In this document: positions 9,817-19,492 of the stretch, piece after piece
Layout: every line of letters begins with the position of its first letter
Numbering within the stretch: position 1 is the first letter of the stretch
From: Streptomyces palmae
GTDB taxonomy: Bacteria; Actinomycetota; Actinomycetes; Streptomycetales; Streptomycetaceae
Direction: 5' to 3'
NCBI RefSeq assembly: GCF_004684805.1
Contig: NZ_SRID01000002.1
Span: 22,950-86,949 of the forward strand
DNA: 64,000 nt
Program-made: the position numbers and the translations under genes
Notes under the pieces: generated by a model
The model's database searches: none
What the model was told of the DNA's origin: nothing
What the model saw: only the letters and a program-made list of their open reading frames with translations

Positions 9817-10283
9817 CTAACCGAGTGACGCCCGGTTAAGACACTGCCCGGACCGCCATTAGCTGTCCGAGGCCCGTCAAGTCAAGATCAACACGGTGTG
9901 TTCCCGCCGGTCAGCGCCGAATGCCGTACGCACCCGACACCGCCGACACCCGACGGCGCCACGGCACCCCGCGCACGGCCGCCACCAGGCGGCGCACTCC
10001 CAGGCGCGGGCTCCCGCACCACGGCCCCCGACCCGGAACCGCACCGCAGCCCGACGGCGGCGCGGGTGGGGACGGCGTCACCCACCCGCCCAGCGGTCAA
10101 CGCTCAGCCACCCCGCCCGGCAGGGCACAGCGCACCCGCACACCCGCCCGGCAGGGGCGATCCCGCACGGCGGCGCGAGGCCTCGTGGCACCACGCCAGC
10201 CGCGCGACACCCGCGATGGGCCGCACCATGCCACCCCGCCCGGCAGGGCACAGCGCACTCCGGAGACCCGCCCGGCAGGGCGG
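9817..10283. other. intergenic region, 467 bp, promoter of doxX-type gene and degenerate repeat
   Basis: The left part holds the putative promoter of the DoxX gene. The right part is a duplicated, decayed copy of the rlmB 3' end, listed separately. No gene is supported. Confidence 0.6.
9856..9885 (-). promoter_or_regulatory. possible sigma-70-type promoter for the DoxX gene
   Basis: On the minus strand TTGACT (9885-9880) and TAATGG (9861-9856) are 18 bases apart, about 40 bases before the ATG. This is a reading by eye and has not been tested. Confidence 0.35.
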
Positions 10284-10334
10284 TCAGGCTCGGCGGCGGG
10301 AGGCCTCGTAGAGGACGACACCGGCCGCGACACC
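10108..10334. repeat. imperfect tandem duplication (period 123 bp) including the 3' end of rlmB
   Basis: CCACCCCGCCCGGCAGGGCA begins at 10108 and again at 10231. Downstream of each, AGGCCTCGT and GCGACACCCGCG recur in register; in the second unit these lie inside rlmB and encode its last residues (about [17 protein letters not shown]). The first unit is thus a decayed copy of the rlmB terminus that sits beyond the stop codon. Four CCGCCCGGCAGGGC-type hairpins occur within the two units. Confidence 0.75.
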
Positions 10335-11237
10335 CGCGTTGAGCGACTCCGCGCCACCCGGCATCGGGATCCGCACCCGCAGGTCGCAGGTCTCACCGAC
10401 CAGGCGGGACAGGCCCTTGCCCTCGCTGCCGACCACGATCACCACCGGGCCGTCGAGGACCTCCAGCTCATGCAGCTCGACCTCGCCGTCGGCGGCCAGT
10501 CCGACCACGGTCAGCCCGGCCTTCTGGTAGGACTCCAGCGCCCGGGTGAGGTTGGTGGCCCGGGCCACCGGCGTACGGGCCGCGGTGCCCGCCGAGGTCT
10601 TCCAGGCGCCCGCGGTCATCCCGGCCGCGCGCCGCTCGGGCACCACCACGCCATGCCCGCCGAAGGCGGAGACCGAGCGCACCACGGCACCCAGGTTGCG
10701 CGGGTCGGTGACCCCGTCCAGGGCCACGATCAGCGGGTCCTCGCCCTCGTCCGCGGCACCGTCCAGCAGGTCCTCAGGGTGCGCGTAGTCGTACGGCGGG
10801 ACCTGGAGCACCAGGCCCTGGTGGTTGAGGCCGTTGGTCATCCGGTCCAGCTCGGGGCGGGGCGCCTCCATGAGGTTGATGCCGCCGCGCTCGGCGGCCA
10901 GCTGCAGCGCCTCGCGCACCCGCTCGTCGTTGTCGATGAACTGCTGGACGTAGAGGGTGTTGGCCGGCACGCCCTCGCGCAGCGCCTCGACCACCGGGTT
11001 GCGGCCCACCACCAGTTCGTTGGTGCCCTTGGGGCCGCCGCGGCGGGGCGCCGGACGGCGGGTCGCCGCCTTGGCGCGGGCGTTCGCCACGCGCTGCTTG
11101 ACGTGTCCCTTGCGCATCTCCGCGGGCGGGGTCGGGCCCTTGCCCTCCAGGCCGCGGCGGCGCTTGCCGCCGCTGCCGACGGTGGCGCCCTTCTTGTTGC
11201 TGGTACGGCGGTTCCTGCGCTGGCTGTTGCCGGCCAT
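10284..11237 (-). CDS. rlmB: 23S rRNA (guanosine-2'-O-)-methyltransferase RlmB (TrmH/SpoU family)
   Basis: A 317-residue SPOUT methyltransferase that 2'-O-methylates a guanosine in the peptidyl-transferase region of 23S rRNA. A basic N-terminal extension (1-70, rich in Arg/Lys) is typical of actinobacterial members. The substrate-binding domain follows (about 72-150, [16 protein letters not shown]). The knotted catalytic domain (about 165-315) carries motif 1 [17 protein letters not shown], motif 2 [13 protein letters not shown] and motif 3 [20 protein letters not shown]. The ATG at 11237 has only a weak AGGTG site, but the alternative at 11261 has none. It lies downstream of cysS in the same direction, 137 bp away. 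The last codons are duplicated beyond the stop. Confidence 0.95.
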   Translation of the reverse strand: MAGNSQRRNRRTSNKKGATVGSGGKRRRGLEGKGPTPPAEMRKGHVKQRVANARAKAATRRPAPRRGGPKGTNELVVGRNPVVEALREGVPANTLYVQQFIDNDERVREALQLAAERGGINLMEAPRPELDRMTNGLNHQGLVLQVPPYDYAHPEDLLDGAADEGEDPLIVALDGVTDPRNLGAVVRSVSAFGGHGVVVPERRAAGMTAGAWKTSAGTAARTPVARATNLTRALESYQKAGLTVVGLAADGEVELHELEVLDGPVVIVVGSEGKGLSRLVGETCDLRVRIPMPGGAESLNAGVAAGVVLYEASRRRA

Positions 11238-11374
11238 GAATGTCACACCTGTTCTGTTCATTGCTCAGCACTGCTCAGCAAACGTACGTCTGTCATCCAG
11301 TGTGCCGCCCCGGGAGGCCGGACGGCACACGGCTGCGCGGACGGGCCGGGGCCCGTCCGCGCGTCACGGCCGGG

Positions 11375-12772
11375 TCAGCGCGAGCCGAGCTCCCAGCGCG
11401 GTCCGGACGGGGTGTCCTCGATCACCAGCCCGGACTGCTGGAGCTGGTCGCGGATGGCGTCCGCGGTGGCGTAGTCCTTGCGCGCGCGGGCGGCCTGCCG
11501 CTGCTCCAGCACCAGCTGGACCAGCGAGTCCACCACACCGTGCAGGTCCTCGCCGCGCTCGCCGGCGCCCGCCCACTGCTCGTCCAGCGGGTCCAGGCCG
11601 AGCACCCCGAGCATGGCGCGCACCTCGGCCAGCCGGGCCACCGCGGTCTCCTTGTCGTCCGCGGTGAGGGCCGAGTTGCCCTGCCGGACGGCGTTGTGCA
11701 GCACCGCCAGCGCCTGCGGGACGCCCATGTCGTCGTCCATCGCCTCGGCGAAGGCCGGCGGCACCTCGGCGGCCGGCTCCACGGGCTGGCCGGCCTTCTC
11801 GGTGGCCCGCTGCACGAAGCCCTCGATACGGGCGAAGGCGGACTCCGCCTCGCGCAGCGCCTCCTCGCTGTACTCGATCGTCGAGCGGTAGTGCGGGGTG
11901 CCCAGGTAGTAGCGGAGCACGATGGGCCGCCACCGCTGGAGCATGTCGGCGACCAGCACCGAGTTGTCCAGCGACTTGGACATCTTCTCGCCGCTCATGG
12001 TGACCCAGTGGTTGTGCAGCCAGAAGTTGGCGAAGTCGTCGCCGAAGGCCTTGGCCTGCGCGATCTCGTTCTCGTGGTGGGGGAAGATCAGGTCGAGCCC
12101 GCCGCCGTGGATGTCGAAGGCCGCGCCCAGGTACTTGTGCGCCATGGCCGAGCACTCCAGGTGCCAGCCGGGGCGCCCGCGGCCCCAGGGGGTCTCCCAG
12201 CTGGGCTCGCCCGGCTTGCTCGCCTTCCACATGGCGAAGTCGCGCGGGTCCCGCTTGCCGGCCTCGACGTCCCCGGCGGCCTGGAGGTTCTCCAGCTGCT
12301 GGTTGGACAGCTCCAGGTAGTCGGGGTGGGAGCGCACGTCGAAGTAGACGTTGCCCTCGGCGGCGTAGGCGTGGCCGCGCTCGATCAGGCCGCGCATCAT
12401 CTCGATCATCTCGGGGACGTGCCCGGTGGCCCGCGGCTCGTAGGTCGGCGGCAGGCAGCCGAGACCGTCGTAGGCCGCGTTGAAGGCGCGCTCGTTCTCG
12501 TAGCCGATCGCCCACCACGGGCGGTCCTGCTCGGCCGACTTCCGGATGATCTTGTCGTCGATGTCGGTGACGTTCCGGATGAAGGTCACCTGGTAGCCGC
12601 GGTACACGAACCAGCGGCGCATGATGTCGAAGTTGAGGTTGGACCTGATGTGCCCGATGTGCGGGGCACCCTGCACGGTGGCGCCACACAGGTAGATCGA
12701 GACACAGCCCGGCCGCAGCGGGGTGAAATCACGGATCTGCCGGGCGCTGGTGTCGTACAGGCGAATCGTCAC
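11375..12772 (-). CDS. cysS: cysteinyl-tRNA synthetase
   Basis: A 465-residue class I synthetase that charges tRNA-Cys in the cytoplasm. The Rossmann catalytic core contains the zinc ligand Cys29 (YLCGATVQG) and the HIGH-type motif [20 protein letters not shown] matches the family, as does the second zinc site [11 protein letters not shown] and [20 protein letters not shown] is intact in [16 protein letters not shown]-type helical domain occupies about 335-440. Length is normal. The start [13 protein letters not shown] at 12772 is the usual one. rlmB follows, a common Streptomyces arrangement. Confidence 0.98.
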   Translation of the reverse strand: MTIRLYDTSARQIRDFTPLRPGCVSIYLCGATVQGAPHIGHIRSNLNFDIMRRWFVYRGYQVTFIRNVTDIDDKIIRKSAEQDRPWWAIGYENERAFNAAYDGLGCLPPTYEPRATGHVPEMIEMMRGLIERGHAYAAEGNVYFDVRSHPDYLELSNQQLENLQAAGDVEAGKRDPRDFAMWKASKPGEPSWETPWGRGRPGWHLECSAMAHKYLGAAFDIHGGGLDLIFPHHENEIAQAKAFGDDFANFWLHNHWVTMSGEKMSKSLDNSVLVADMLQRWRPIVLRYYLGTPHYRSTIEYSEEALREAESAFARIEGFVQRATEKAGQPVEPAAEVPPAFAEAMDDDMGVPQALAVLHNAVRQGNSALTADDKETAVARLAEVRAMLGVLGLDPLDEQWAGAGERGEDLHGVVDSLVQLVLEQRQAARARKDYATADAIRDQLQQSGLVIEDTPSGPRWELGSR

Positions 12773-12883
12773 GCATCAAGGGTAGACGCAGCACGCCAGT
12801 GCCCCGCGACCGAATGGCCGCAGGGTCACCGAAGTGTGATACCGCGGATCTCCCACCGCGCCGGGCGGGTCCGGCGCCGGGCC

Positions 12884-13294
12884 TCAGCCCAGGCCCATGC
12901 CGACCACCTTGCGCGGCTGGATCCGTACCACCACCCGCTGGGCGTCGTTGACGGAGTCCGGGTTGAAGTCGCGGTAGTCCTTGCCGGTGTACTTCCGGGA
13001 GAGCCGGTCGATCAGCTCGTCCCCGCCCTCGGTGGTGAGCGTGGCGGTGCCGCGGATCTCCGCGTAGTTGTAGGGCGCGTCGGCGGGCTGCACCAGCACC
13101 GTCACCCGCGGGTCCCGGCGCAGGTTCCGCTCCTTGCGCCGGCCGACCGTGGTGGAGAAGAGCACGTCGTCGCCGTCGTGGGTGACCCAGACCGGGGACA
13201 GCTGCGGGCTGCCGTCCGGCTGCAGGGTGGCCACGATGATGAAGACGGGCGTGTCGAGGAGCTCCTTGAGCTTGTCGGAGAGCTCGGCGGCCAT
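12884..13294 (-). CDS. PPOX-class F420-dependent oxidoreductase (split beta-barrel)
   Basis: A 136-residue split-barrel flavin/F420 protein. The hallmark is DTPVFIIVATLQPDGSPQLSPVWV near the N-terminus, followed by VLFSTTVGRRKERNLRRDPRVTVLV, the cofactor-phosphate-binding region. The substrate and exact cofactor are unknown; many actinobacterial members bind F420. The ATG at 13294 follows GGGAGGA by 3-5 bases, whereas the longer reading has no ribosome site. It stands alone between ispF and cysS and is transcribed with them in direction. Confidence 0.88.
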   Translation of the reverse strand: MAAELSDKLKELLDTPVFIIVATLQPDGSPQLSPVWVTHDGDDVLFSTTVGRRKERNLRRDPRVTVLVQPADAPYNYAEIRGTATLTTEGGDELIDRLSRKYTGKDYRDFNPDSVNDAQRVVVRIQPRKVVGMGLG

Positions 13295-13476
13295 GGGTCC
13301 TCCCGGACGGGTCGGTGCGGATGGTCGGTGCGGGGCGCGGGCGCGGCGGGTACGGGTCCCTCCCGGGAATCCGTACCACGCCGCACGCTCCACTTAGCCG
13401 CCATGCCCCCTGGCGGGTGACCCATGCGCGCGCCACCCGGGATGGACCCGCGAGGACCACCCGGGGTGCCGGGCGC

Positions 13477-14022
13477 TCAGCCGGCGGCGCCCTCGGGGGC
13501 GCGGTAGACCAGTGCCGTGGCGATCGCGGTCAGCCCCTCCGCGCGGCCGGGGTAGCCCAGGCCGTCGGTGGTGGCCCCGGAGAGCGAGACCGGGGCGCCG
13601 ATGGTGTCGGAGAGCAGCCGCTGGGCCTCGTCCCGGCGCTTGCCGATCTTCGGCCGGGCGCCGACCACCTGGACCGCGACGTTCCCGATCTCGAAGCCGG
13701 CGGCGCGTACGATCCGGGCCGCCTCGGTCAGCAGGGTCACCCCGGAGGCACCCGCCCACTCGGGGCGGCCGGTGCCGAAGTGGGCGCCCAGGTCGCCCAG
13801 GCCGGCCGCGGAGAACAGCGCGTTGCAGGCGGCGTGCGCCACCACATCGGCGTCCGAGTGCCCGGCCAGGCCGTGCCCGGCGTTCTCCGGGTCGTCCCAG
13901 AGCAGGCCCGCGCACCACAGCTCGCGGCCCTCCTCGAAGGCATGGGTGTCGGTGCCGATCCCGACCAGCGGGACGACCGGGACCACCGGGGCCCCCGGAT
14001 TCGCTGCGCGATCAGAAGCCAT
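13477..14022 (-). CDS. ispF: 2-C-methyl-D-erythritol 2,4-cyclodiphosphate synthase
   Basis: A 181-residue enzyme of the MEP isoprenoid pathway, converting CDP-ME 2-phosphate to the cyclodiphosphate with release of CMP. The zinc-binding pair is in GIGTDTHAF (Asp25, His27), and a further metal/His region is [24 protein letters not shown] and the C-terminal [20 protein letters not shown] complete the family pattern. The ATG at 14022 lies inside the end of ispD (11-bp overlap), so the two are translationally coupled. Length is at the upper end for the family because of a Pro/Ala/Val-rich N-terminus. Confidence 0.97.
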   Translation of the reverse strand: MASDRAANPGAPVVPVVPLVGIGTDTHAFEEGRELWCAGLLWDDPENAGHGLAGHSDADVVAHAACNALFSAAGLGDLGAHFGTGRPEWAGASGVTLLTEAARIVRAAGFEIGNVAVQVVGARPKIGKRRDEAQRLLSDTIGAPVSLSGATTDGLGYPGRAEGLTAIATALVYRAPEGAAG

Positions 14023-14785
14023 CGGTGGCCCTCCGGCGGGCGATGACGGCCTCGGCCAGCACCAGGTCCAGCGGCCGGGTGACCTTGAACGCCTCCTCGT
14101 GGCCGGGTACGACCACCACCGGCACGCCGAGCCGCTCGACCATCCCGGCGTCGTCGGTGGCTCCCTCGCCCTCCAGGCGTACCGTCTCGTGCGCCTCGAC
14201 GAGCGTGCGGCGGTCGAAGCCCTGCGGCGTCTGGACGGCGCGCAGCAACGCCCGCTCCGGAGTGCCGACCACCGGTTCGGGCTCACCGGCCCGCTCGCCG
14301 GTGCGCGGTTCGACCTGCTTGACGGTGTCGGCCAGCGGCAGCGCCGGGACGACCGCGGGGGCGCCCTCGTGGACCGCGGCGACCACCGAGTCCACGGTGT
14401 CCACCGGGACCAGCGGGCGGGCCGCGTCATGCACCAGCACGGTGGTGACGTCCTGGGGCAGGGCGGCCAGCCCGAGCCGGACGGACTCCTGGCGGGTGGC
14501 TCCGCCGGGGACCACCACCGCCTCGGTGGTGCCGGGCAGCGGATGCTCGTCCAGCATGCGGCGGACCTCCGCGACGCCGTCGGCGGGTGCCACCACCACG
14601 ACGAGGGAGACCGCGCGGGACGCGGCCATCGCCCGTACGGCGTGCACCAGCATGGGGACGCCGCTGAGCGTGCGGAGTGCCTTGGGGGTTCCGGGGCCGA
14701 GGCGCACGCCACGGCCGGCCGCGGGGATGACCGCGGCGGTGCGGGTGGACCGCTCCGAGGGCTCCGCACCCTGGGAGGCGGACAT
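14012..14785 (-). CDS. ispD: 2-C-methyl-D-erythritol 4-phosphate cytidylyltransferase
   Basis: A 257-residue enzyme of the MEP pathway that transfers CMP from CTP to MEP. The CTP-binding signature [14 protein letters not shown] is at residues 17-30, followed by [31 protein letters not shown] carries the catalytic/metal Asp, and VQTPQGF is the conserved substrate loop. The N-terminal 15 residues ([15 protein letters not shown]) are family-specific padding. It overlaps ispF by 11 bp and is separated from carD by 436 bp, though the order carD-ispD-ispF is conserved among actinobacteria. Confidence 0.97.
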   Translation of the reverse strand: MSASQGAEPSERSTRTAAVIPAAGRGVRLGPGTPKALRTLSGVPMLVHAVRAMAASRAVSLVVVVAPADGVAEVRRMLDEHPLPGTTEAVVVPGGATRQESVRLGLAALPQDVTTVLVHDAARPLVPVDTVDSVVAAVHEGAPAVVPALPLADTVKQVEPRTGERAGEPEPVVGTPERALLRAVQTPQGFDRRTLVEAHETVRLEGEGATDDAGMVERLGVPVVVVPGHEEAFKVTRPLDLVLAEAVIARRRATDGF

Positions 14786-15221
14786 TGCGTTGGCGTTCAG
14801 GTTTGCTTCCTCGGCTCGAATGGGTATGGCCTGGAGGTACCCCGCTCGTGAGGGCTTGGGGTGCCCGGGCGCGATGCCCCGACCAGACCCTTCCGTGACG
14901 GCTGGTCGCGCCGGCGGTCCGGGCCCGGCACCCCGGGCACGATGGGGTGCCCGAAGAGCATCGGCGCGGTGCGGTGCGTGAAGAGCATCGCAGAGCGCCG
15001 GGGTTCAGGGCTACCGTGCGGCGCCCTGTTCGGGGCGCGGAGTGGCCTCGGCCGTGCGCCGCGGGGCGGGAGCGGCCGGAGCGCGAAATGCCGCAGCGCC
15101 CGGCGACTGTGGACACGGATCGGATCGTCACCATGTCGGGTCGCGGGCGCCGCGGCATCACTGCTGTGGCATCTCACTGCTGTGGATCGAGCACCGCGTC
15201 AGACGGGTGGATCCGCTGGGG
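14786..15221. other. intergenic region, 436 bp, between carD and ispD
   Basis: No gene supported. GGCACCCC (about 14929-14936) can pair with GGGGTGCC (about 14944-14951) and might form a weak terminator for carD. GAAGAGCATCG occurs twice (about 14952 and 14981). The ispD promoter presumably lies at the left end. Confidence 0.45.
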
Positions 15222-15704
15222 TCAGGACGCGAGAACCTCGTCGAGCAGGGCCTCGGCCTTGTCCTCGTTGGTGCTCTCGGCAAGCGCCAGCTCGCTCACC
15301 AGGATCTGCCGGGCCTTCGCCAGCATGCGCTTCTCACCTGCGGAGAGGCCGCGCTCACGCTCGCGGCGCCACAGGTCGCGGACCACCTCGGCGACCTTGA
15401 TCACATCACCTGAGGCGAGCTTCTCCAGATTCGCCTTGTAGCGCCGGGACCAGTTCGTGGGCTCCTCGGCGTACGGTGCGCGCAGCACCTCGAAGACCCG
15501 GTCCAGCCCGTCCTGGCCGACCACATCGCGGACACCGACGAACTCCGCATTGTCCGCCGGCACACGAACCGTGAGGTCGCCCTGTGCGACCTTCAGCACC
15601 AAGTAGGTCTTGTCCACGCCTTTGATCTGGCGAGTTTCGATGGCCTCGATCAGCGCGGCCCCGTGATGGGGATAGACCACGGTGTCGCCAACCTTGAACG
15701 TCAT
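15222..15704 (-). CDS. carD: CarD-family RNA polymerase-binding transcriptional regulator
   Basis: A 160-residue CarD. The N-terminal Tudor-like RNAP-interacting domain ([20 protein letters not shown], about 2-60) binds the beta subunit, and the C-terminal helical domain (about 70-155) touches DNA at the upstream edge of the transcription bubble. The helical domain includes [17 protein letters not shown] and the conserved Trp of [16 protein letters not shown]. CarD stabilises open complexes, notably at rRNA promoters. Length is standard. The gene diverges from a lipoprotein gene and precedes ispD-ispF, as in other actinobacteria. Confidence 0.97.
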   Translation of the reverse strand: MTFKVGDTVVYPHHGAALIEAIETRQIKGVDKTYLVLKVAQGDLTVRVPADNAEFVGVRDVVGQDGLDRVFEVLRAPYAEEPTNWSRRYKANLEKLASGDVIKVAEVVRDLWRRERERGLSAGEKRMLAKARQILVSELALAESTNEDKAEALLDEVLAS

Positions 15705-16216
15705 GTGACAGGTACCCCTTCCGTGGCTATCCAGGGTAACACGGCAACGCTCTGTTCTGAATGGCGTTTTCGCAGGTCAGGGCATATCTCGGGGCTTGAC
15801 AACAACGGCCGTAACGTGCTTCGAGGGGTCTCCGGAACGGGGTATTCGCAGGTGGGAGCGGCTGTTCGGGCGAAGCGAAAGGCGCACGTTACAGCTTCCG
15901 GTCGACCCGCGCGAGTGGCTGAACGTCCCGTTTTGCCGGACTCCTTCAGCGGTACTTCCGGTACTCCGTTCGGTCGCCGGAGGCTACATCGCGAGCGATT
16001 CGCGAATTGATCACGCCACAGATGATCGCAGGGGTGATCAAATTCCCCTGGTGGCTCATCGCATTCCTTACCGATAATCCGCCGACCGGCCGCCGGGAAG
16101 ATATTCCGACCTGCGGGAGATCGTCTGGGGCGGGTCGGGTGCGGCGCGCCGAGGGTGGCTCGGTAACCTAAGCGCGCTGATCCAACCTTTACTTCGTCCT
16201 AGGAGATGCCGCCGCC
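15705..16216. other. divergent intergenic region, 512 bp, between carD and lipoprotein gene
   Basis: Holds the promoters of both flanking genes. It is visibly less GC-rich than coding DNA, especially 15740-15860 and 16005-16085. A TTGACA occurs at 15796-15801 but without a convincing -10 at the right distance. No gene is supported. Confidence 0.5.
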
Positions 16217-16930
16217 GTGAGCAGCGACCTTCGACGCGGCGCCCTCGCCGCCACCGCCCTCGTGCTCTCGATCGCCTCGCTCTCCGCCTGCGCGGCCGGA
16301 AACGATGCGCAGAGCCTGGAGATCAAGCCGGACAACGCCGCCACCTCCGTCGGCGACATCGCGGTGCAGAACGCCACGATCATCACCCAGCCGGACCGCA
16401 ACGCCACGGGCCCGGCGGTGGTCAACGCCCGGATCTTCAACAACGGCACCAGCGACCAGACCCTGAAGTCCATCACCGTCGCCGGGCACCCCGTGAAGCT
16501 CTCCCCGGCCAAGGGATCGGGTCCGGTCGTGGTGCCGAAGGGCTACGCGATCACCATCGGCGGCAAGGGCAACGCGTCCGCAGTGCTCGAGAAGGGCCGG
16601 GAGGCCGCCGAGGACGGTTCGGCGCAGACCGTGGCCTTCGACTTCAGCACCACCGGCGAGGTCAAGCTGGACGCCTTCGTCGTCCCGGCCACCAGCTACT
16701 TCGACAAGTGGGGCCCGTCCGAGATGCCGAGCGCCCCGGCCCAGTCCGGCCCGCCGGCGCAGAAGCCGAGCGACAAGGCGAGCGACGTGCCGGCCGGCGA
16801 GCACGACGCGGGTCAGCCCGCCGACAAGCCGAGCGGCCAGGCGGCCGACAAGCCCGCCGACAAGCCCGCCGACCGGCAGGGCGTGGCGACCGGCGAGCCC
16901 AACCCGAACGGGCAGACCGCCGGCCACTGA
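16217..16930 (+). CDS. secreted lipoprotein, DUF461-like
   Basis: A 237-residue lipoprotein. The signal peptide ends in the lipobox LSAC, with Cys25 as lipidation site (ALVLSIASLSACAAGND). The central domain (about 40-165) is beta-rich: VQNATIITQP, AVVNARIFNNG and VVVPKGYAITIGG. This matches the actinobacterial DUF461 pattern, distantly like PCuAC copper chaperones, though no Met/His copper motif is evident. The tail from about 175 is a Pro/Ala/Lys/Asp linker with repeats of ADKPADKP. The GTG at 16217 follows AGGAGATG. It sits between carD and phoPR, a position conserved in Streptomyces as I recall. Confidence 0.85.
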   Translation: MSSDLRRGALAATALVLSIASLSACAAGNDAQSLEIKPDNAATSVGDIAVQNATIITQPDRNATGPAVVNARIFNNGTSDQTLKSITVAGHPVKLSPAKGSGPVVVPKGYAITIGGKGNASAVLEKGREAAEDGSAQTVAFDFSTTGEVKLDAFVVPATSYFDKWGPSEMPSAPAQSGPPAQKPSDKASDVPAGEHDAGQPADKPSGQAADKPADKPADRQGVATGEPNPNGQTAGH

Positions 16931-17231
16931 GCGGAGGCGCCTTGGGCGGGTCGGCCGACCTGAGCCGAGGTGCCCTTGGGCGGGTCGCCGCGGCCTGCGC
17001 GGAGGCGTCGTTCGCGGGCCGGCGCGGGGCCTGGGCGGAACCGCTCGGGCCGGCGCGGGCCTGAGCGGGACCGCGGCTTGGCCGGTCCGTGGCTGAGCGG
17101 AGGCGCCGCGGTCCGGCACCCCGAGCGGGCCCGCACCGTGGCGCGGCCGAGAGTAGGACATGCGCGAGGGCGGCCGTCCGGAGGATTCCGGACGGCCGCC
17201 CTTTGCACAGTGCTCGCGGGTGCGGCGCCGA
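16931..17231. other. convergent intergenic region, 301 bp
   Basis: Contains short repeats of GAGGCG and GGTCG and the strong hairpin listed separately. No gene. Confidence 0.6.
17167..17202. terminator. strong bidirectional hairpin terminator
   Basis: AGGGCGGCCGTCCGGA (17167-17182) pairs perfectly with TCCGGACGGCCGCCCT (17187-17202) across a GGAT loop, followed by TTTG. It lies between the convergent lipoprotein gene and phoP. Confidence 0.88.
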
Positions 17232-17912
17232 TCAGGGCTCGAACTTGTAGCCGAGGCCGCGGACCGTGACCAGGTAGCGGGGCGCGCCCGGGTCCGGCTC
17301 GATCTTCGCGCGCAGCCGCTTGACGTGGACGTCCAGGGTCTTGGTGTCGCCGACGTAGTCCGCGCCCCAGACCCGGTCGATCAGCTGCATGCGGGTGAGC
17401 ACCCGGCCCGCGTTGCGCAGCAGCATCTCCAGCAGGTCGAACTCCTTCAGCGGCAGGTCCACCTTGCCGCCGCCGACCGTCACCACGTGCCGGTCCACGT
17501 CCATCCGCACCGGTCCGGCCTCCAGCGCGGCGGGGGCCACCTCCTCCGGCACGCCGCGGCGGCGCAGGACGGCACGGATGCGGGCGACCAGCTCGCGGGA
17601 GGAGAAGGGCTTGGTGACGTAGTCGTCGGCTCCTATCTCCAGACCGACGACCTTGTCGATCTCGCTGTCCTTGGCGGTCACCATGATGACCGGGACGTTG
17701 GAGCGGCTGCGGAGCTGGCGGCAGACCTCGGTGCCGGGCAGCCCCGGCAGCATCAGATCGAGCAGCACCAGGTCGGCGCCGTTGCGCTCGAACTCGTCCA
17801 GGCCCTCGGGCCCGGTAGTCGCGATCGCGACCTCGAAGCCCTCCTTGCGGAGCATGTACGACAACGCGTCGCTGAACGACTCTTCGTCCTCGACGACGAG
17901 CACTCGGGTCAC
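17232..17912 (-). CDS. phoP: phosphate-responsive response regulator PhoP
   Basis: A 226-residue OmpR-type regulator and the master regulator of phosphate starvation in Streptomyces. The receiver domain (1-120) has the acidic pocket VVEDEES, phospho-acceptor Asp52 in VLLDLMLPG, and the switch residues in VTAKDSEIDK and YVTKPFSSREL. The winged-helix domain (about 130-226) ends in GADYVGDTKTLDVHVKRLR and VRGLGYKFEP. The GTG at 17912 is preceded by GGAGGTCC and overlaps the phoR stop by 4 bp (GTGA), so the pair is coupled. Its presumed binding sites lie between phoR and phoU. Confidence 0.97.
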   Translation of the reverse strand: MTRVLVVEDEESFSDALSYMLRKEGFEVAIATTGPEGLDEFERNGADLVLLDLMLPGLPGTEVCRQLRSRSNVPVIMVTAKDSEIDKVVGLEIGADDYVTKPFSSRELVARIRAVLRRRGVPEEVAPAALEAGPVRMDVDRHVVTVGGGKVDLPLKEFDLLEMLLRNAGRVLTRMQLIDRVWGADYVGDTKTLDVHVKRLRAKIEPDPGAPRYLVTVRGLGYKFEP

Positions 17913-19264
17913 GGAAGGACCTCCGGGGAGAGTGGATCGTTGGTGAAGGTCTCGTACGCCCGGTCCTGGTCCTCGCCTTCGAGGTCCTCGGGACCGAGCA
18001 GTGAGCGGCTGCCGTGGCGGCCCTCGCGGGCCGCCTCGGCTTCGGCGCGGTCCCGGGCACTGCCGGGTTCCGGGAGTCGCAGGGTGAACGTGGAGCCCTG
18101 GCCTTCGGCGCTCCACACCGTGACCTCCCCGCCGTGCGAGGCGGCCACGTGCTTGACGATGGCGAGACCGAGGCCGGTCCCGCCGGTCTGCCGCGAGCGG
18201 GCCGGATCGACGCGGTAGAACCGCTCGAAGATCCGCTCGCGGTCCTTCTCCGAGATGCCGATCCCCTGGTCGGTGACCGCGATCTCGATCATTCCGGCGG
18301 GGCCGCCGGCCGGGCCGGGGATGCGGCGGGCGGCGATGCCCACCCGGGTACGGGCCGGGCTGTAGTTGACGGCGTTCTCCACCAGGTTGCCCAGGGCCGC
18401 CGCGAGCTGGCCGCGGTTGCCCCAGACCCGCAGGTCCTCGGTGCCCTGCCGCCCGCCGCCCTCGGAGGAGTGCCCCGCGGGGGCCACCACGTTGGTGGCC
18501 ATGGTGATCTGCTTGGTACCCGCCTGGTGGCGGCAGCGGTCGATGGCCTCGGCCACCAGCTCGTCCACCCGGACCGGCTCCGCGTCCTCCAGTGGGTCGT
18601 CGTTCTGCACCCGCGAGAGGTCGATCAGCTCCTGCACCAGGTTGGTCAGCCGGGTGGCCTCGATCTGCATCCGGCCGGCGAACCGGGTGACCGCCTCGGG
18701 GTCGTCGGAGGCGTCCATCACGGCCTCGGAGAGCAGCGACAGCGCGCCCACCGGGGTCTTGAGCTCATGGCTGACGTTGGCCACGAAGTCGCGGCGGACC
18801 GCTTCGATCCGCCGGGCCTCCGTGAGGTCCTCGACCAGCAGCAGCACCAGCCGGGAGCCGAGCGGGGCCACGCGGGCGGAGACCGCCAGCGCCTCGCCCC
18901 CGCGGCCGGTGCCGCGGCGCGGCAGGTCCAGTTCGATCTGGCGTATCTCGCCGTCCCTGCGGGTGTCGCGGGCCATCGCGAGCATCGGCTCCACCGCGAG
19001 CTTCCCACCGCGCACCAGTCCGAGGGCGTACGCGGCGGAGCTGGCCTTGACCACCGCGTCCGCCTCGTCCAGCACCACCGCCGAGGAGCGCAGCACCGAG
19101 AGCACGGTGTCCACGCCGGGCGGCAGGGCGGCCTCGGTGTGCAGGGAGGAACGGGTGGGCCTGGCCTGGTCGCGCTCGCTCCAGCGGAACGCCAGCATGG
19201 CGATGACACCGGTGCACAGACCGGCGACCGCTGCCAGTGCGGCGACCGCCGCGTCCACGTTCAT
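17909..19264 (-). CDS. phoR: sensor histidine kinase PhoR (SenX3 type)
   Basis: A 451-residue membrane kinase that phosphorylates PhoP. One N-terminal membrane helix (about 6-26, VAALAAVAGLCTGVIAMLAF) is followed by a PAS-like region (about 45-150) and then the dimerisation domain with phospho-acceptor His166 in NVSHELKTPVGAL. The ATPase domain has an N box LVENAVNY, G1 VTDQGIGISEKD, the F box IFERFYRVD, and G2 TGGTGLGLAIVKHV. There is no large extracellular sensor, as in SenX3-type kinases, where PhoU and the Pst transporter relay the signal. The ribosome site is weak. It heads the phoR-phoP unit divergent from phoU. Confidence 0.97.
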   Translation of the reverse strand: MNVDAAVAALAAVAGLCTGVIAMLAFRWSERDQARPTRSSLHTEAALPPGVDTVLSVLRSSAVVLDEADAVVKASSAAYALGLVRGGKLAVEPMLAMARDTRRDGEIRQIELDLPRRGTGRGGEALAVSARVAPLGSRLVLLLVEDLTEARRIEAVRRDFVANVSHELKTPVGALSLLSEAVMDASDDPEAVTRFAGRMQIEATRLTNLVQELIDLSRVQNDDPLEDAEPVRVDELVAEAIDRCRHQAGTKQITMATNVVAPAGHSSEGGGRQGTEDLRVWGNRGQLAAALGNLVENAVNYSPARTRVGIAARRIPGPAGGPAGMIEIAVTDQGIGISEKDRERIFERFYRVDPARSRQTGGTGLGLAIVKHVAASHGGEVTVWSAEGQGSTFTLRLPEPGSARDRAEAEAAREGRHGSRSLLGPEDLEGEDQDRAYETFTNDPLSPEVLP

Positions 19265-19337
19265 GCGTCCAGGTTATGCACGGAATGCGAGGGCTCCACA
19301 GCCTCGGAAGCGATCGCTCGAACAGACGTTGCCGAGA

Positions 19338-19370
19338 GTTCACCGAGGGGTCGGCCCTGATTCACTCCGC
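19338..19370 (+). promoter_or_regulatory. PHO box (PhoP operator), phoR-proximal
   Basis: Three in-phase 11-bp units: GTTCACCGAGG, GGTCGGCCCTG and ATTCACTCCGC. The first matches the PhoP unit consensus GTTCACC exactly, the third closely, and the middle weakly. It lies about 74 bp upstream of phoR. Confidence 0.72.
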
Positions 19371-19492
19371 ACGACCCGTGTACCGCCCAGGCATACCGCC
19401 GGTTTCCCGTGATCCCGCCGCTCTGACCGCCTCCGGCGCAGGTCGGAGGGTTGTGAGCAGCGCCACCCGCCGAGACGCCGGGGGGAACGTGC

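Noticed and set aside
10097..10396. small frames downstream of rlmB on either strand
   Set aside because: They run through the decayed rlmB duplication and have no ribosome site.
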